DNA of 64,000 nucleotides from CAZRQL01 sp964602415 (GTDB lineage Bacteria; Bacteroidota; Bacteroidia; Cytophagales; Flammeovirgaceae). Shown here piece by piece: positions 1 through 15,000 of the stretch. Position 1 is the first letter of the stretch; the number at the start of each line of letters is the position of its first letter. The stretch lies in assembly GCA_964602415.1 (NCBI GenBank), contig CAZRQL010000017.1:1-64000 (forward strand), written 5' to 3'. The notes beneath the pieces are model-generated. The model was given only the letters and a program-made list of their open reading frames with translations. It was not told the origin of the DNA and ran no database searches. The position numbers and the translations under genes are program-made.

Positions 1-3000
1 GGTTCTCGGTGTCTTGTACGTTGACTGTAAAGCTCACCGTAGCCGTATTGCCCGAGCCATCGGTGATTGTCCATACAACGGTGGTAGTTCCCAAGTTGAA
101 CACCTGACCGTTGAGCGTGGTCAAGCCTGTGGCACTGGTCGCACCGCTTAACACCGCTTCAATACTCGATATTGAGCAATTGTCGCTGGCCGTAGCATTC
201 CATGCCGTGCCGCTGTGCGTATAAGTACAAACACCCGCGTCGCTGTTGATAGTCTGGTTGATGTGGGCAGAAGTAATAACAGGATCTTCTGTATCTTGGA
301 CTGTGATAGTAACGGAATCCAAACTAAATACACCATTTGGACCTAATGCTTTGACAATGTATCTGGTGTCAACGGTGGGGCTTACGTCTATACTTGGGTC
401 GGTAGAGGTAAATCCGGTAGGCACTGAAGACCACTGAAATCCGGTTGCAGTGGGACTTGATGCCGTGATCATCTGGTTGCCTCCGGGACAGATATTGGTC
501 GTAACGTTTGGAACAAGAGTGATAACAGGTTCAAATGAGTTAACGTGATAAGGCAAAGAGAACCGCGATGTATTGCCTAAGCTATCCTGTAAAATAGTAA
601 AGAACCAACTGGTATCCAAAGAAGTTAAATTGACTTTGTATTCCCATTCTCCGGCAGCATTGGCAAATACACTATCTAAAAAGGTTTCTCCTTGATTATC
701 AGAATCGACATAAATCTGAATCCGTGCGTTTGGTGCTGAAAACCCAATCAAGGTGGAGTCGTTGCGGAAGCGTTTGATTCTGGCACCGGGTGCATCTTGC
801 TGCGCACCTGAGAGAAACTCAATCCCTACACCGTTGGCGTATATTGAATTTGCTGTGAATTTATTCTGGTTAGCCACTGAAACGTTGATACCTGCGATAT
901 CGTTATTTGCAATTACGTTTCCAGAAAGTATATTAGAATTGGAAGTGATTCTAACACCGGTACTATCGTTTCCTAATGCCCCTCCATCAGTTGTAGTACC
1001 AATAAAATTATTGTTAATCAAATTAAAACCACCGCCATCTAATCGTAAACCAATCGCATCATTGCCAGAAATTAAATTATCTACGATATGATTATGTCCC
1101 GAAGAAGAATTCAGTACGATGCCGTATTCATTCGGATTTGCAGTAGCATCATCATCAGAACCTATCCAGTTGCAGCGAATTAAGTTGTGGGATGAGTTTA
1201 TACTGATTCCAATATCATTGGAAAAGCCGACTATTCTAAATCCTATGATTGATGTACTATCACCATCTATATTGAAACCATTGACAATAGAAGAAGAGCC
1301 TTCTAAAATAATGTCAGGTTCGCAATCATTATCTACATCGGCTATGATCACCGTTGCATCGTCGGTTACAGTTGGAAGTACAGAGGCAAGAGCTATGGTC
1401 TCACCTTTCAAAGATGCCAAGAAAACAATTGTATCTCTTCCCAAATTGGTATTGGCGGCGGTGATGGCCGCCCTGAGAGAACCCGGCCCGCTGTCGTTGG
1501 TGTTGGTAACCAATATAAGCCCTTGAATAATTTTAAAGTCCGATATGGCAGAAGTATTGCCGGCATCCGAAGTGGCGATGGCCGTAACGGTGTCGCCCAA
1601 ATTGAAAGAGCCTGAAAGTGTCCAATCGCCGGATGAATTGGCGATAGCTGTGGCTATCAGCGAATCGGCCTGATTGCGGTTGCAGCGTTTGTTGATGTAA
1701 ATATCAACAGTATCGAGTGCTGTTGCAGTGCCCGAAATGGTTGTTGCATTGGCAATCTGTATCACAGGGGAGGGATGGTCGTTGTTGCCTCCCGCTCCAA
1801 GGCTTATTCCGCCCGTTGTGTTGCAGAATATACGGTTGCCCCGAACAATATTTCCAATAGAGGCCACATCTTCAATCTGAACACCATAATCCGAATGATA
1901 CGCGATAGTATTTTCGAAAATGCCAACTCGACCAATAAGATTGCCATCTGAATTGCCTTTAATAAGGACACCATTTAAGCCATTGGCCAAGTTGCCCAAT
2001 CCACTTTCATCTGTTCCAATCAAATTGCCAAAAATTTGGTTGTCCAGTGAGCCTTCTATCACTATGCCATTGGCTCCATTTCCTGAAATCAAGTTGGCTT
2101 GGTTGACAACGGGAAATAAATCACTAAAGCCCACGATATTGTCATGGCTACCCGCTTCAAGCCAAATGCCTGCTTCATCATTTTGGATTGCCAATGTTCC
2201 ATCGTAGTTGGTTCCTATTACGTTGCTTTGTATTCTGTTGTAATTCGAACTGCTTATGCGGATTCCGTTGTAAGAGTTGCCTGAAATCAGGTTAGATGTT
2301 ATTTTATTGCGGTGAGAATTTTGCAAGAAAATTCCGTTTTCCCCGTTGCCTACATCGCTGTCCCCTGTTACACCTGTGCCTATTTTGTTGCCAACAATTG
2401 TATTGGAGTCCGAATCAACGAAATAGATTCCATTGGTCGAGTTAGCTGAAATGACGTTAGGTTTGGTAGTACTTCCTATTTGAATGTACTTAGAATCAAC
2501 AAAGTAAACTCCGACATAGTTGGGATTGGAAGATGTACCGTCCAGTGTAGTTCCGATGCGGTTGTCTAATACCGAGCCGCTGTCTGTCTCAGAGACATAA
2601 ATACCATAAGTAGAATTGCGAAATGCGCAACTTTCGACTACGAAATTGTCGCTTTCGATAGCAACAAATCCCACTGAGCACTCATTGAAGTCCAGCCCAT
2701 ACACATGGTTTGATGCCAACCCGTCCAGATTAATGGCAGCATAAGAGTCGCTGTTTCCATTTACCTCCACCATCTGGTCCCATTGCACAAAGCCGGGCTG
2801 GGTTCTGCCGTCTATGGTGAGGGTATCGCTTACTTTTGGTAAATCAGAGGTAAGACTAATAACCCAAGGATGAGAAGTCGCAATATAAAAAACAATGGTA
2901 TCTCTACCGGGGTGTAGATTGGCATATCTGATGGCACTTCTCAAAGTGCCTGTGCCGGAGTCGTTGGCATTGGTTACCACCAAAGGATTGCCCACTACCG

Positions 3001-6000
3001 CCACGGAAGAAAACTCAGAGCTATTAAATTCATAGTGTGCATTGGCCACAATCGAATCGCCATCAAAGATGGTTCCCGACATTACATTTAAGAGCCATTT
3101 ACCACCTGAGGCCACTGCCATACCCAAAAACTCAGTGCCTTGACCCGTTGGGACACAGTTGCCCAAGTGCCTATAAACAAACACCGTATCGTCATCGCCG
3201 GGGGTAGTCCCAAAAATCAACTCTTCAGTAGCTCCCTCAATCAAAGGAGGCTGGATGCCTTCATTTGGGCTGCCGAAGAATTGTATGCCTCCACCGACAT
3301 TGCACAGAAAACTGTTGGGAAGGATGGAATTCTTTTTGGCATTTACACCCTCAATGTAAACACCCGAGTATCCAAATGGTGCATAAGCGATAATGTTTTG
3401 GTCTTCAGACCCAAACCCGCCTATGAGATTGTACTCACTGTTTCCCTGAATATAAATACCGTAATGCTGATTGGGTAAAGGAGAAAGAGCATCTTCATAC
3501 AAATCGCCCACACCAAAGTAACTGCTTGTAATAAGCGTATAATTTGAATTTTGCAATAAGACTCCACTAAAACCATTGCCGGATATGACATTGGGGATGG
3601 ATTCGGTGGATATAGTTATGGTTACAGAATCAGAGTCAACTACTTTTATGCCATAGTTAAGGTTGGGGATTGCATTTTCTAAGGCCGCATCTATACCGAT
3701 AAAACACGATGTTATTAAAGTAGAGTCGGCATTTTCCAAGTTGATACCTTGAGAATTGCCGGAGATAATATTGATCCCATTGGTGTAATTGTCGCCGATG
3801 AGAGTGCCCCTCGAATCTTGTATCAAGATACCATCTACCAAATTGGCAACCGCTGAAGTACCTGAGCTATTGACCCCTATGTAATTGCCGGAGACTATGT
3901 TGTTATTGGATGAGTTGGCGATTTTTATGCCTGAGCCTCCATTGCCCGAGATGGTGTTTTTGCCCTCGAGGCCTTGGCCTATGCTGTTGTAGAGCGAGTG
4001 GTCATCCAAAAATATACCGCTAATTGAATTGGGAACATCATCATCGCCATCGGCGTTGGTGCCTATCTTATTTTCTATGATAATGTTTTCTTTTGCTGAC
4101 TTAGCGTAGATGCCGTGTGAGTAGTTGCCGGAAATCAAATTCAGTCTGACAGTAGATTGTCTGGTTTCATCCAAATAAATACCAATCCCGTTGCCAACCC
4201 CTGTATAAGTACCGCTGGGATCTATACCAATGAAATTGCCTTGGATAGAAATATTTTCGATATTTTCAACCAGTATCCCATTATTACAATTTATGGTTGT
4301 ATTTCCTGAGCCATCGTCGTTACCAACAGAGGAGTTGTCTGCATTGGAGGTAACTACGATGCCATTGTTGAAGTTTGATATCACCAGTCCCGTTACACCG
4401 CAAGAGGCAGCATCAATGGTAATGCCGTTGAAAGATGCCCCCCCAACTATCTCCACTCGTTGGTCTGAGTCGTTGTTCCATCCGGGTTGGGATTGCCCCT
4501 CGATATGGGTATTGGCAACTTCCAGTGCCGGAAGTTCTGAAATGGGATAGATAGTCCAAGGCCCTGTCCCGGGTATGTAAAAACGAACCGTCCTATCATA
4601 GGGGACGTTGGTGTTGATGTATTCGATGGCGTTGCGCAGCGAGCCGTAGCCTGAATCGTTGGTATTGCTTACGTCGGTAGCCGGAGCCAAACCGATTGCG
4701 TAGGCATCAAAAAAGTCATTTACTTGGTTACGTCCCAAGGTGTCTCCCTGCAACAGCACCTTGTCGCCGGCAATTTCGTAGTCCCCGCTCTCTTGAAAGA
4801 GGATTCTATCTGCAGCAGAGCGCGTGTAATCGTCGAAGGTATTGGGATTGGCAACCAGACGAATATTGTACTCATTCACATCAACAGAAACATCATCCAG
4901 TGTCCAATATCCGTTGGAGAACCGCTCCTCAACTACTGCATTGGTACTGAAATCCGTAACAGGCAAGTTGTTGTAGCCCGGATCGCCGTAAAGGAATTCA
5001 CCAAGCAAGTAGCCCGAGGCGTTGAGGTCGGTGGGAATAAACAGCAGCGTATTGTAACCGTAAAGCGGATTACCAAAAGGAAAAACATATTCTTTGTCGT
5101 TTTCGGCCACCCAACGCTGAAAAGGCAGTCCATTGAAATAACTGTTGGAGACAATACCTAAGGCACCCGGTTGGGCATCGTTGATACCTAAAACCAACTT
5201 ATATGGACCACCGGCCATTACTTCGCCTCCTTCCATATCCAAAGCGAGGCTGTCTTCTATAGTTACATCGTTGTCAAGAAATACGCCTTCAGGAACGGCC
5301 ATTTTCATACGATAGAAGGTTTGAGCACCACTGTAGCATAAACTAAAGGAATAGCTGTCCTCTACGTCCTGAATCAGGTTTACAGTACCCTGTCTGTATT
5401 GAAAATTGCCGCCAAAATTGTCAAAAGTTCTCGCTACTTCGATGGTGTAGTTGTTTGTGGTAACATCCAAATGAGAATTACTGCCCTGTAGCACAAGTCC
5501 GCCTTTGGCTTTTATGTTGCCGGTAAGTGATTTTGTGCCTGCCAAGTCTGCAATCTGAATTTGTCCGTATCCATCGAAAGCAGGAATCTCTTGGTTGGTG
5601 CCTTTGAACAAATTGTAAGAAGCGGGCGAAAAATAAATGTCAGCAAAAGCATTTGCCCCGGTAAGAGTCTGGGCTAAATTATTAAAACCTGTACTGGAAA
5701 GAGTTACATTCTGATAAACCCTAAGCTCGTTGCCTCCTTTGAGGGTGTGGTTTTGCAGTTCTACCTCCATACCAAAGCCTTCGCCATTGTCAAAGGTTGC
5801 ATTATTAAGGACTTCGACATCTTGCTCTAAGAGCAAATTGCCACTATAGCTTTTGGCCTGCAAATCATAAAACTGCGTAACCGAAGAGCCTTTGATGCTT
5901 ACCTGATCAATGCCGTCCAAATCGCCAATATCAACAAAGCCATTGTCGGCCTCAAAAGTGCCGTTGTTGATCCAGTCGCCTCGGGAAAGTTGAACTTCGT

Positions 6001-9000
6001 ATCCATTGGTCTTTAAGGTTGTGGCATTGCCAATCTCAATATTTCTGAAAGCATGGATTTTTTCAGTCATACTTTTAATTCCACCACCACTAAAGAGCAG
6101 GTGTTGAAAATAGCTGCCTCCACCGCCAATGAGGTTTTGGTTGCCGGCGCGGGAATAATGAACAACCGAGTTGCCAAAATCGAATGTCCTAAAATGGCCA
6201 ACTGTATTGCCTGCACCGTCAAGTCTGAGTACCCTGTCGTTTCGCAAAAATATCTGCCCACTGGCTGCAAGTACGTCGCCCAAAATAGCTGTATTGGCAT
6301 CTATTCGTACTTCGTTAGAATTATCGCCAGCATAATCAATTACAAAATCACCGCTAAAAGCCACCGTGTCTGCCGTAATGGTTTTGACACCGCCCACCAA
6401 AAACTCAACATTTTGGTAACCCAAAGATGGAAATACAGATTGATCGCCTGAACGGGCGTAAATCACTTTACTGTCGGGGTGGGCGGTAAAGAAGCTAAAA
6501 TCTTCATCAGCAGTATTGTTAATACCCAATAGCTTGAGTTGGTGAGCAACGTTTCTCATGTCCAGAGTGGCATAAGCAGCCAAATCAAAGTCGCCGTTCA
6601 CTTCAACGGTGCGTGCTGTATTGCCAAATACAAGTTCTGAACCGCTGCCTTTGACGTTTAGATCATAAGCCACCTTAATATCACCCTGAAGCCTTGCTTT
6701 AGAGCCGATCTTGTCAATGGTCAAACGACCGTAATTGTTGGAGACAAAAACATCTTGGTCGTTAATGCCTGAATAAATGACCTCAGAGCCATCGTAATTG
6801 ACATCATTATACAAATTGCCAAGACTGATATTAGGGCCTTCAAGTATCAAAGTATGAAAAGCACCCGAGCTGTTTGTCATTTCAACGGCTCCCAAAGATG
6901 CCATCAAATCACCATGAACTGTCAATGTCTTGTCAACGGAGTTGTCCAAAAATAATAAAGTGGCATCCTTAATTTCCAAGTCGTTGGCTATCTCAAAACC
7001 TAAGGGAATCGAGCAAACATTTGAAATATTATCTTTTGCAACAGACAAACCGCCTATTATGCCACCGGAAAACTCTGGCAAATTTTCACTGCTTGTGTTG
7101 TTGATGTTGATAAAAGAAAACTTGGTGGTTTGAATCTCACTGATGTCAGGATTGATAATCTCGGATTTGAAATTCAGGGTATGGCTGCCCATGACCAGAA
7201 CCGATCCGTTGTTGAACGTGGCAGTGCCGTTTATGTCAATATTAGAGGGGCTTAGAGGTAATTTTTTATCCCCACTGCCAGTAAAAATAATGTTGTCATA
7301 GTTGGTGGTAGGAATCATATTTTGAAGAGTACCGGAACTGTACTCAACGGTGGTAGTACCGGACAAAAACAACTGCACATCGTTTGATTTGCCTTTGAGC
7401 AGCAGTTTGTGGTCGGCGTTTTTCATATTCAGCTCACCGGAAGAAGGGGTTAAATCGCCTCCTACTGTCATTTGTCGGGCTGTGGTTCCAAATACCAATT
7501 TCCCGGGAGACTTCATAAAGACATTGCCATTGACTGTCAAATCATCTGAAAGATTGTATTCATCCTCCACGTCCAACAAATTGAAAGCCATGGCTGTGGC
7601 TTTGACTTGCTTGCCGCCCGCTCCTCTGAGGGTAACTTTGGCTGCTCCACTGCCGCTGTAGGTACCCCCATTGGCAAGAAAATCACCATAGACTATCAAC
7701 CCTCTTGCTGTGGAAGACAGCACACCGCCATCCAAATAAATACCTCTCACTGAGGCATCTATGTTTAGCTCGGGGTCATTGGCAGACGCAACAATCCTCA
7801 CATCCACTGTGGAGAGGTTGGGAACAATGGCGGGCGACCAGTTCGCGGCAGTAGTCCATTTGCTATCGACCGAGCCGTTCCATTCTATCACAGACAGCGA
7901 AGTCGGCCACTGAACCAGATTGTCAGGGTCTTTTTCAAAAAAGGCATAGCCCAAATTGCCGGAAGTGGAGGCATCCATATTGACATCCCCAACCGAAAAT
8001 TTAGGTCTTTCTATGTTGGTATGCTGACCGATTGTCGGAGCAGAAGGAGCATTGAAACTGACGTTGACCAGGTCATTGATGCCCGTAAAATCATTGGCCA
8101 AGCGCAAATAAACCGATGGATTGGCACTCATATCCATCTGATTAAACTCCCCATCGGAGAAGTTGTCGGTTGGATCTAAGGTAGCCCCTGCATTGACACT
8201 AAATCCGGCGGGACTTATCCACTCAATGACATAATGCCTAAAAGCCAGGTTGCCGTTTAGTGAGGTAGCTATCCGATTGCCTGAGCCTGCCCTTGTCAGT
8301 GTGGCTTTTTGTCCGATTGATCCCAGCAATTGAAATGTAGAGCCGCTCAGGGTAGAAAAGTCAAAAACGCCATCGCTCACATCGCAAGCCAATATGCCGT
8401 CGTCTCCCACCAACAACCTAGCGTTGCTTCTCACCACAAGCGAATTGGCCGCCGCGTCCAAATCAGAACCCACTTGTAAGCGTTTGCCAACTACGTTGAG
8501 GGTAGCGTTGGCATCAATAATGAGGTTTCTATAAAAATAAATATCAGAGGTGATATTGTAGTCTCGGGTGCTTTGATTGACTACATTGAAGGAAACTTGG
8601 CCAAACTTGGCATCTTTGGGTTGGTCTGAATGAATGGTCTGAGCGGTAGTGTTGGGGCTTTCAAAGCGCACCACTCCATCAAAGGCCGAGAAAAGCGACA
8701 AAGCCTCATGCTCAAAACTCCCGTTTATATTTAGTGCGTATGTGTTGAGTTTAAATATGTTGCCTGCATCAGAGAGCATCGTAAAGTTGTTGCAAGTTAT
8801 GCTACCTGAGGCTTCTTTGGTCGAATTGCCGTCAAAAGTTAAGTTGTTGCACGTAAAACCGACAGGAATAGTAACCGAGCCACTCAAAGGTGCAAAAGTG
8901 ATATTGGCCCCGTCTGTCTTCCAAGTTCCTGATACAGAGAGGGTGTTTGCCCTGAGCAGGTAATCCTCTGAGTTAGCAAACTCAACCGTTGCACCTGACG

Positions 9001-12000
9001 TGACGCTAAAAACAGTGCCTTGGAAAAGAGCACTCCCCGTAAAACTTTTAAGATTGGGCGTATCAAAATACACGTTAGGGAAAGAAGTCATCGTACCGCA
9101 GTTGATAGATTGGGCTGCGCTGCCATCAAAATCCAAATTGCCGTAAGGAGGTGCCGCTGCAAAAGAGCCATTGTTGGTGAAATTGCCCCCAATCGACAGG
9201 CTCTCATCATACATATCTACATCGGCACCGGAGGCTATCGTAAAGTCTCCATTTACTCTTGTGTTTGCAACGGCAGAAAGTCCTTTTGCTCCCGAACCTG
9301 AAAAAGTCAAATGATGGTAGTCAGTGCCTTTGGCTGTTTGTCCGCCAGTGCCATTGTACACAAACTCATTATTGTTAGCATCCACATCCAAAACCCCTGT
9401 GTTCATCGGCTCCAACACGCCCGAATAGTAGGTGGTCGAATTGGCTGCGGCTTCATAGGCAGAAGTAGCGCCTGTGCCATTGAGGTCGCCGGTAATAAAA
9501 GTAATCCCATTGTTGAGCAAGGTAACCCCGTCAATGATTACTTTGGTAAATTCAAAGTTTCCGCTTGATGACTTGAGCAGAGTTTGGTTGTTAAATTCAA
9601 ACAGAGCCTCGCCCCCCCTAAAATTGGCGGCACTTTGGTTGGTAACACCTGCCCTATATGCAGCCCCTGTAAGCGACAAATCAAAAGAAGAGCCTGACTC
9701 CATGGTGATAAGTCCCCCAAAAGTATTGTTGCCGGCTACCAAGTTATCCACTATTGCCGTGCCTGTCTTCAGGGTGGTAGTGCCATAAATGTTAACATCT
9801 TGACCCACCAAATTGAACTGGACAATACCCGTCCCACTTTTTTCAAGGGTCAAATCACCATTGACAGTGATGTTGTTTGCGGGGCTGTGGGTGGTATTGG
9901 TGGCGGAAGTGTGGGAAAGTATGAGGTGATGGAACGTGGGAACAAATATGTTTATGGCAGCAGAGGGATTAAATTTCACGGTATTGGGAAAAGCCACCGC
10001 ATCCAATCTCGTAGCACCTATTGAGGAGTTACCTTTCAACTCCAAAAAAGCCCCTGCCGAGTTTGTAATTTTCCCCGTGCCGACGTTAAAAGTTACGTTA
10101 TTTCCAAAAATCAAATACTTGGTGTTTTGATTGGTAAGAACAACGTTAGAGTTTAGTGTAACCTGACTGTTAAAGAGTATTTGCTCACTCCCCGATAAAG
10201 TTTGGTTGGCGGTAAAAGTGGCAGCACCGGCACTAAAAGTACCTGCGTTGTCAATGCCGCCCGCAAAAAGCATATTGGCTTGAGTCGTTACGGCATCGCT
10301 ATTGAACACCCCGCCGGAATTGATGGTTACCGAGCCTGTAAAGGTATTAATGCCTGCATTGTTGTTATCATTGATTTCCCCTGAAACAGATGTGGTTGAT
10401 GAAGCCGTAAAATCGAAAGAGGACAATTGTAAAGTAGTACCCAAGGGGATGGTGAGCGCAGTGGCTACCGATGTGTTTCCTCCCAATGTCTTGACCCCTG
10501 ATGCAAAACCTATGTTTTGATAGTTTGCTCCTCTTATGGTCTGGTTCACACCGTTGTAATTGACTGTATTGCCGGAACCGGTAGGTGAGAAAGAATTTAT
10601 CGTAATGGAAGCACCTTCAAAATTAAGTACCGATAAGTTATCGTTTGTAAAAGTACCCGAACCTTTGAGAGTTTGGCAACTGATATCGGCTGTATTGGAT
10701 AAATTGATGGTGGTTACATCTATAGTTTTGAATAAAAATGGGTTAGAGCCTGTTAAGGATTGGTTGTTGGTTTCAAAAGAGGCCGACTCACTGCTAAATG
10801 AGCCATCATTGTCAATGCCTCCTCTGAAAAAATCATCTGATATCGAACTGTAAGTTCCTGAAGAATTGATGGTAAGCAAACCATCAAAACGGTTGTTTCC
10901 AGATATTGTGTTGTCATCAAAAATGCCGTTGATCGTGCTAATACCTCCTACCCTAAACTGCTGGCTTCCGGGTTTGAAGGTTGTGCCGGAGCCCACAACA
11001 AAATTGCCTTGAGCAAATACGCCGGTAGTCAGGTCTTTAGGGCCACTGCCACCGATAACCAGGTCTCTCAAGTTTATGGTTGTTGCCGAGCCTCCAATAG
11101 TCTGAGCAGCCCCGTCTAATGTGAGGATTTTGCCTGCTGCTAGGCCGATAAAAGAACCGTTGCAAACAAGGTTGCCTTTCAAATTGATGGATGTGGCTGT
11201 GTTGTAGTCCAATCTGGTAGCACCTGCAATTTGGAGATCTCCATTGATGGTCAAGTTGCCTTGCATGATTTTGGCATCGCTGATTGTGCCTCCTGCAATA
11301 ATTAAATTGTGATAAGTCCCGCCTCTGACATTTTGATTGGCAGCATTTCGGTTGTAAATCACCGTATTGCCTAAAGCGGAAGCATCAAACACCCCGCCGT
11401 TCATAATGATTCCGCTGCCATGATAAGTCAAATGAGAATTGGCCGCATTGATCCAAGTAGCTGTCGCACCACCTGCTGCCAAGGTAGCAAAAGTTATCGC
11501 AACCTTGCCATTGTTGGTAACGGTAACCCCATTGTCCACAGTAGAATTGAACGATGGAATAATGACCGTTTTCCCGCCGGGGGTATTGATTACGGTATTC
11601 ACTTTAAAATTGACTTCAGTACCGTTGGGATAGCTGAGCCGCATATCGTGAGTCGCTGAATTGTGGTTGATGACTTGAGCATTGGTCTCGAAAATACAAG
11701 AGCCGTTTTGCTCCAAAAGCACCTTGTTGTTGTTGGTGATGCCTCCCCTAAAACGATAGGTAGAGGTATTGTTGACATTTGGATCTGAAACCATTGCACC
11801 CGAAGTACCAACCGTTACCAACCCATTGAAAACATTTGTACCTGCACCGGTGGCATTATCTTCCAATGTGCCGTTTATGATGGTTTGGTTGCTGACTATA
11901 AAGTCGTTGGTTCCCAAACTCAAGGTTTTTGAGGCATTGACGGTCAATTTAGCAACCGTTATATTGACGTTGGCCGTTACGGGGCCGTCTATAATAACCT

Positions 12001-15000
12001 GATCGGCTGCAGTTGGCACTATGCCGCCCACCCAAGTAGCACCTACGTTCCAGTTGCCACCGGTGGTGGTTGAAACCTTGGTATTGGCAGCCAAAAAGTC
12101 AGCTTGGGCAGGAGAGCCAAATTTGTAATAGTTATTGGTGCAGGGGGTAGCGGTTTGGTTGTATTCAAATACCGCTACATGATAGGTAGTGCCTGTGGTC
12201 AGACCGGTTATGCTTACCGAAGATCCTGTCCCATCAAACACTATAAAGCCTCCATCCAAAGCACTTCCTGAGCCATAAACCGTATTTGCAGTATAGCTGA
12301 GGCCATCAAGAGGGGCATTGACATCAACGGATGAGGAAGGTTTGACGACTACCATGCGACGGTTGCCGTTGCCATTAGTCCAAGAAATGGTGGCTGTGGT
12401 GGCAGTAACAGATGAAAAAGAAATATCCGAAGCCTCGGTAGTGGGTCTGCTCACGGCAAAAGAAAGTAACGAGACGGGTGTAGTCCTGTCGGTGGTACTG
12501 CCATCGCCTATGCGTCCGGTTCCATTTTCGCCCCAAGAGTGGTAGCTGCCATCGGAAGCCCATACATAAGCCCCTCTATCGCCATCAGATATACCAACTA
12601 TTGTTTTGCCATTGATAGAACCATTGCCTTGAATGGCTGCCGATACGTCAATACTGGTGGCAACCGTGCCATTACCCAAAGCTCCACTAAGTTCTTCACC
12701 CCAAGCATGCAAACTCGCATCACTGGCCAAGGCAAAAGACCTTGAGGTATTGGATAAAGAAGAATTGGAAGCCACGACGTTAACTATCTTTTTACCTGCC
12801 AGCGAACCAGAGGTTTGGACAAAATTTGGCACATTTGAACTCACTGCCAAGCCTGCCGGTTGAGCCGATCCCCAACCATAAACAGTCCCTTCTTCGTCCA
12901 CAGCCAGCGTATGCTTGTCAGCCGCCGCCAACATCACCACTCGTTTGTTGGCCAAAACACCGCTCATGGTTACTGTTACCGGCACGAGTTGTTCTGTATT
13001 GCTGCCGTTACCCAACTGCCCTGAGAGACCTTGGCCCCAAGCGTGAAGCGAGCCATCAGATGCCAATGCAACTGCATGATTCTCACCCTGAACTATTTTG
13101 ATGATGGTCTTGCCGGAAAGGGAGCCACTGGAAGAAATATTGACAGGCAAATTTTTGTCCAGAACAGTCAGATCATCGCCCAAACGGCCATTGGTATCAT
13201 CGCCCCAAGTGTGAAGAGTGCCATCAGAAGCCAAAGCCGCAGAAAAATATCCACCGGCACTAACCTGAACAATGGTCTTGCCACTAAGCGAGCCACTATT
13301 AGTAATATTAACAGGGAGTAAAGAACTGGTAAGTGTCCCGTTGCCCAACTGACCGGAGGCGTTTTGCCCCCATGTGTGGACAGTGCCATCCGAAGCCAAT
13401 GCGATGGTATGGTTAGTGCCCATCACCAGTTGAGAGATGGTTTTTCCCGCCAAGCTACCTTTGTTGGGTATCAAAACGGGGCACAAAGCCGTGGTGGGAG
13501 ATACGTTGCCATCGCCAAAAAAAGGCGTTGCGGTTGAGCCTCGACTACCCCAAGCGTAACGGATGCCATTAAGCATTCCACTGCCCACAGTGCTAAAGCT
13601 CCTAAAAAGCACATTTTGAGGATTGAGAACCCTAAAATCTTCTCTGCTGATACGAAGTGCGTAATCATCCTCCACCGCCACTGTGCCGCTCAATGCGTTG
13701 CCTGGCACCGTAAAAGTGATTTGACTGTTATTAACTTTGGTGTACCCGGAGATAGGCGTTCCGTTTAAAAATAATTTATTGGTATCCTTAAAATTTTTGC
13801 CGTTGAGTGTAACTGTGCTTCCTACGCTTGCCGATGCAGGACTAAAATCATCTATCACCGGAGGAGCCATGTAGTGCTGGATAAGCCGGTGGTTGCCCCT
13901 ATCAGAATAAATAAGCATGTCTCTGATAGGGTCGTAAAACATAAACATAGGCTCTACCATCTTGGAGCGAGTAGTGCCCGAGGTGTTGGTGGTAAAAGTG
14001 GACTGCCCCAGCACATAATCAGCAGCCGCTCCGTTGGCTTTTGTTTGAGCGTTTTGGTATCCTAAAATTCTTCGATTCAAGTAGTCCGCAACCCAAAGCG
14101 TACCGTAGTGATCCACAAAACAACCTACCGGGTTTTCCTGGCCTGTGGCCGTAGTGGCTGCGGTCGCTGAGGTAAAATTGGGCTGGCCTAGTACGCCGTC
14201 AGCGGCTGCTCCGTTGGACTTAGCGGCGGCATTGTCGTAGCGCAAGACCCTGTTGCTCAATTGAGACGATACCCAAAGGGTTGTGCCATAGGCAAATACT
14301 CCCGTAGGGCGATTCAGACCCGTAGAAGTAGTCGCCGAAGCGGAACTTGTAAAATTGGGCTGCCCCAACACACCGTCTGCGGCTGCTCCGTTGGCTTTGA
14401 GAGCGGCTTTGTCGAATCTAAGTACACGGCTGTTATTGTAGTCAGAAACATATAGATTGCCTTGGTTATCAATGGTTAGACTTAAAGGAGTGTTGAGAGT
14501 AGAAGCAGTAGTGCCGGCAAAAGCAGAGGTGAAGTCGGGCTGCCCCAACACGCCATTGGCATCGGGCTGGTTGGAAGATATGCTGTGCGCAGCATTGAAC
14601 CACAAAACGCGGTTGGCTCCGGCATCGGTTACCCAAAGCCTGCCTGTATTATCAACCGCACAACTTATAGGTAAGTTGAATTGATTGATAGAAGTGGCAG
14701 AAGTATTGGTAACAAAGTTGGGTTGACCAAAAACCAACTCGGCGGTAGGGTTGCTGGCCGTGATGGGATAAGCAAACCGAAGCACCCTTCGGTTGAGTCT
14801 ATCCACCACATACATTTTGTTATTGACAAAGTCTATCGCTATCCCCTCAGGATTGTTGAAGCGTTTGTCGGCAGTAGCAGCACCACCTGAGACAAAATCA
14901 GCCTGCCCTATCACAAAAAGACCATCTTGGCCGTTGGACATGGTCATATCCCTCTTGCTTGTCGTGGTAAAACTACTGGAAGAAGAATAGCCTGTGCCGC

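Noticed and set aside
13870..14960. Regularly spaced near-identical sequences that could suggest a CRISPR array
   Set aside because: The repeats are in frame, about 190-200 bp apart, diverge mostly at wobble positions and encode NHL blades.
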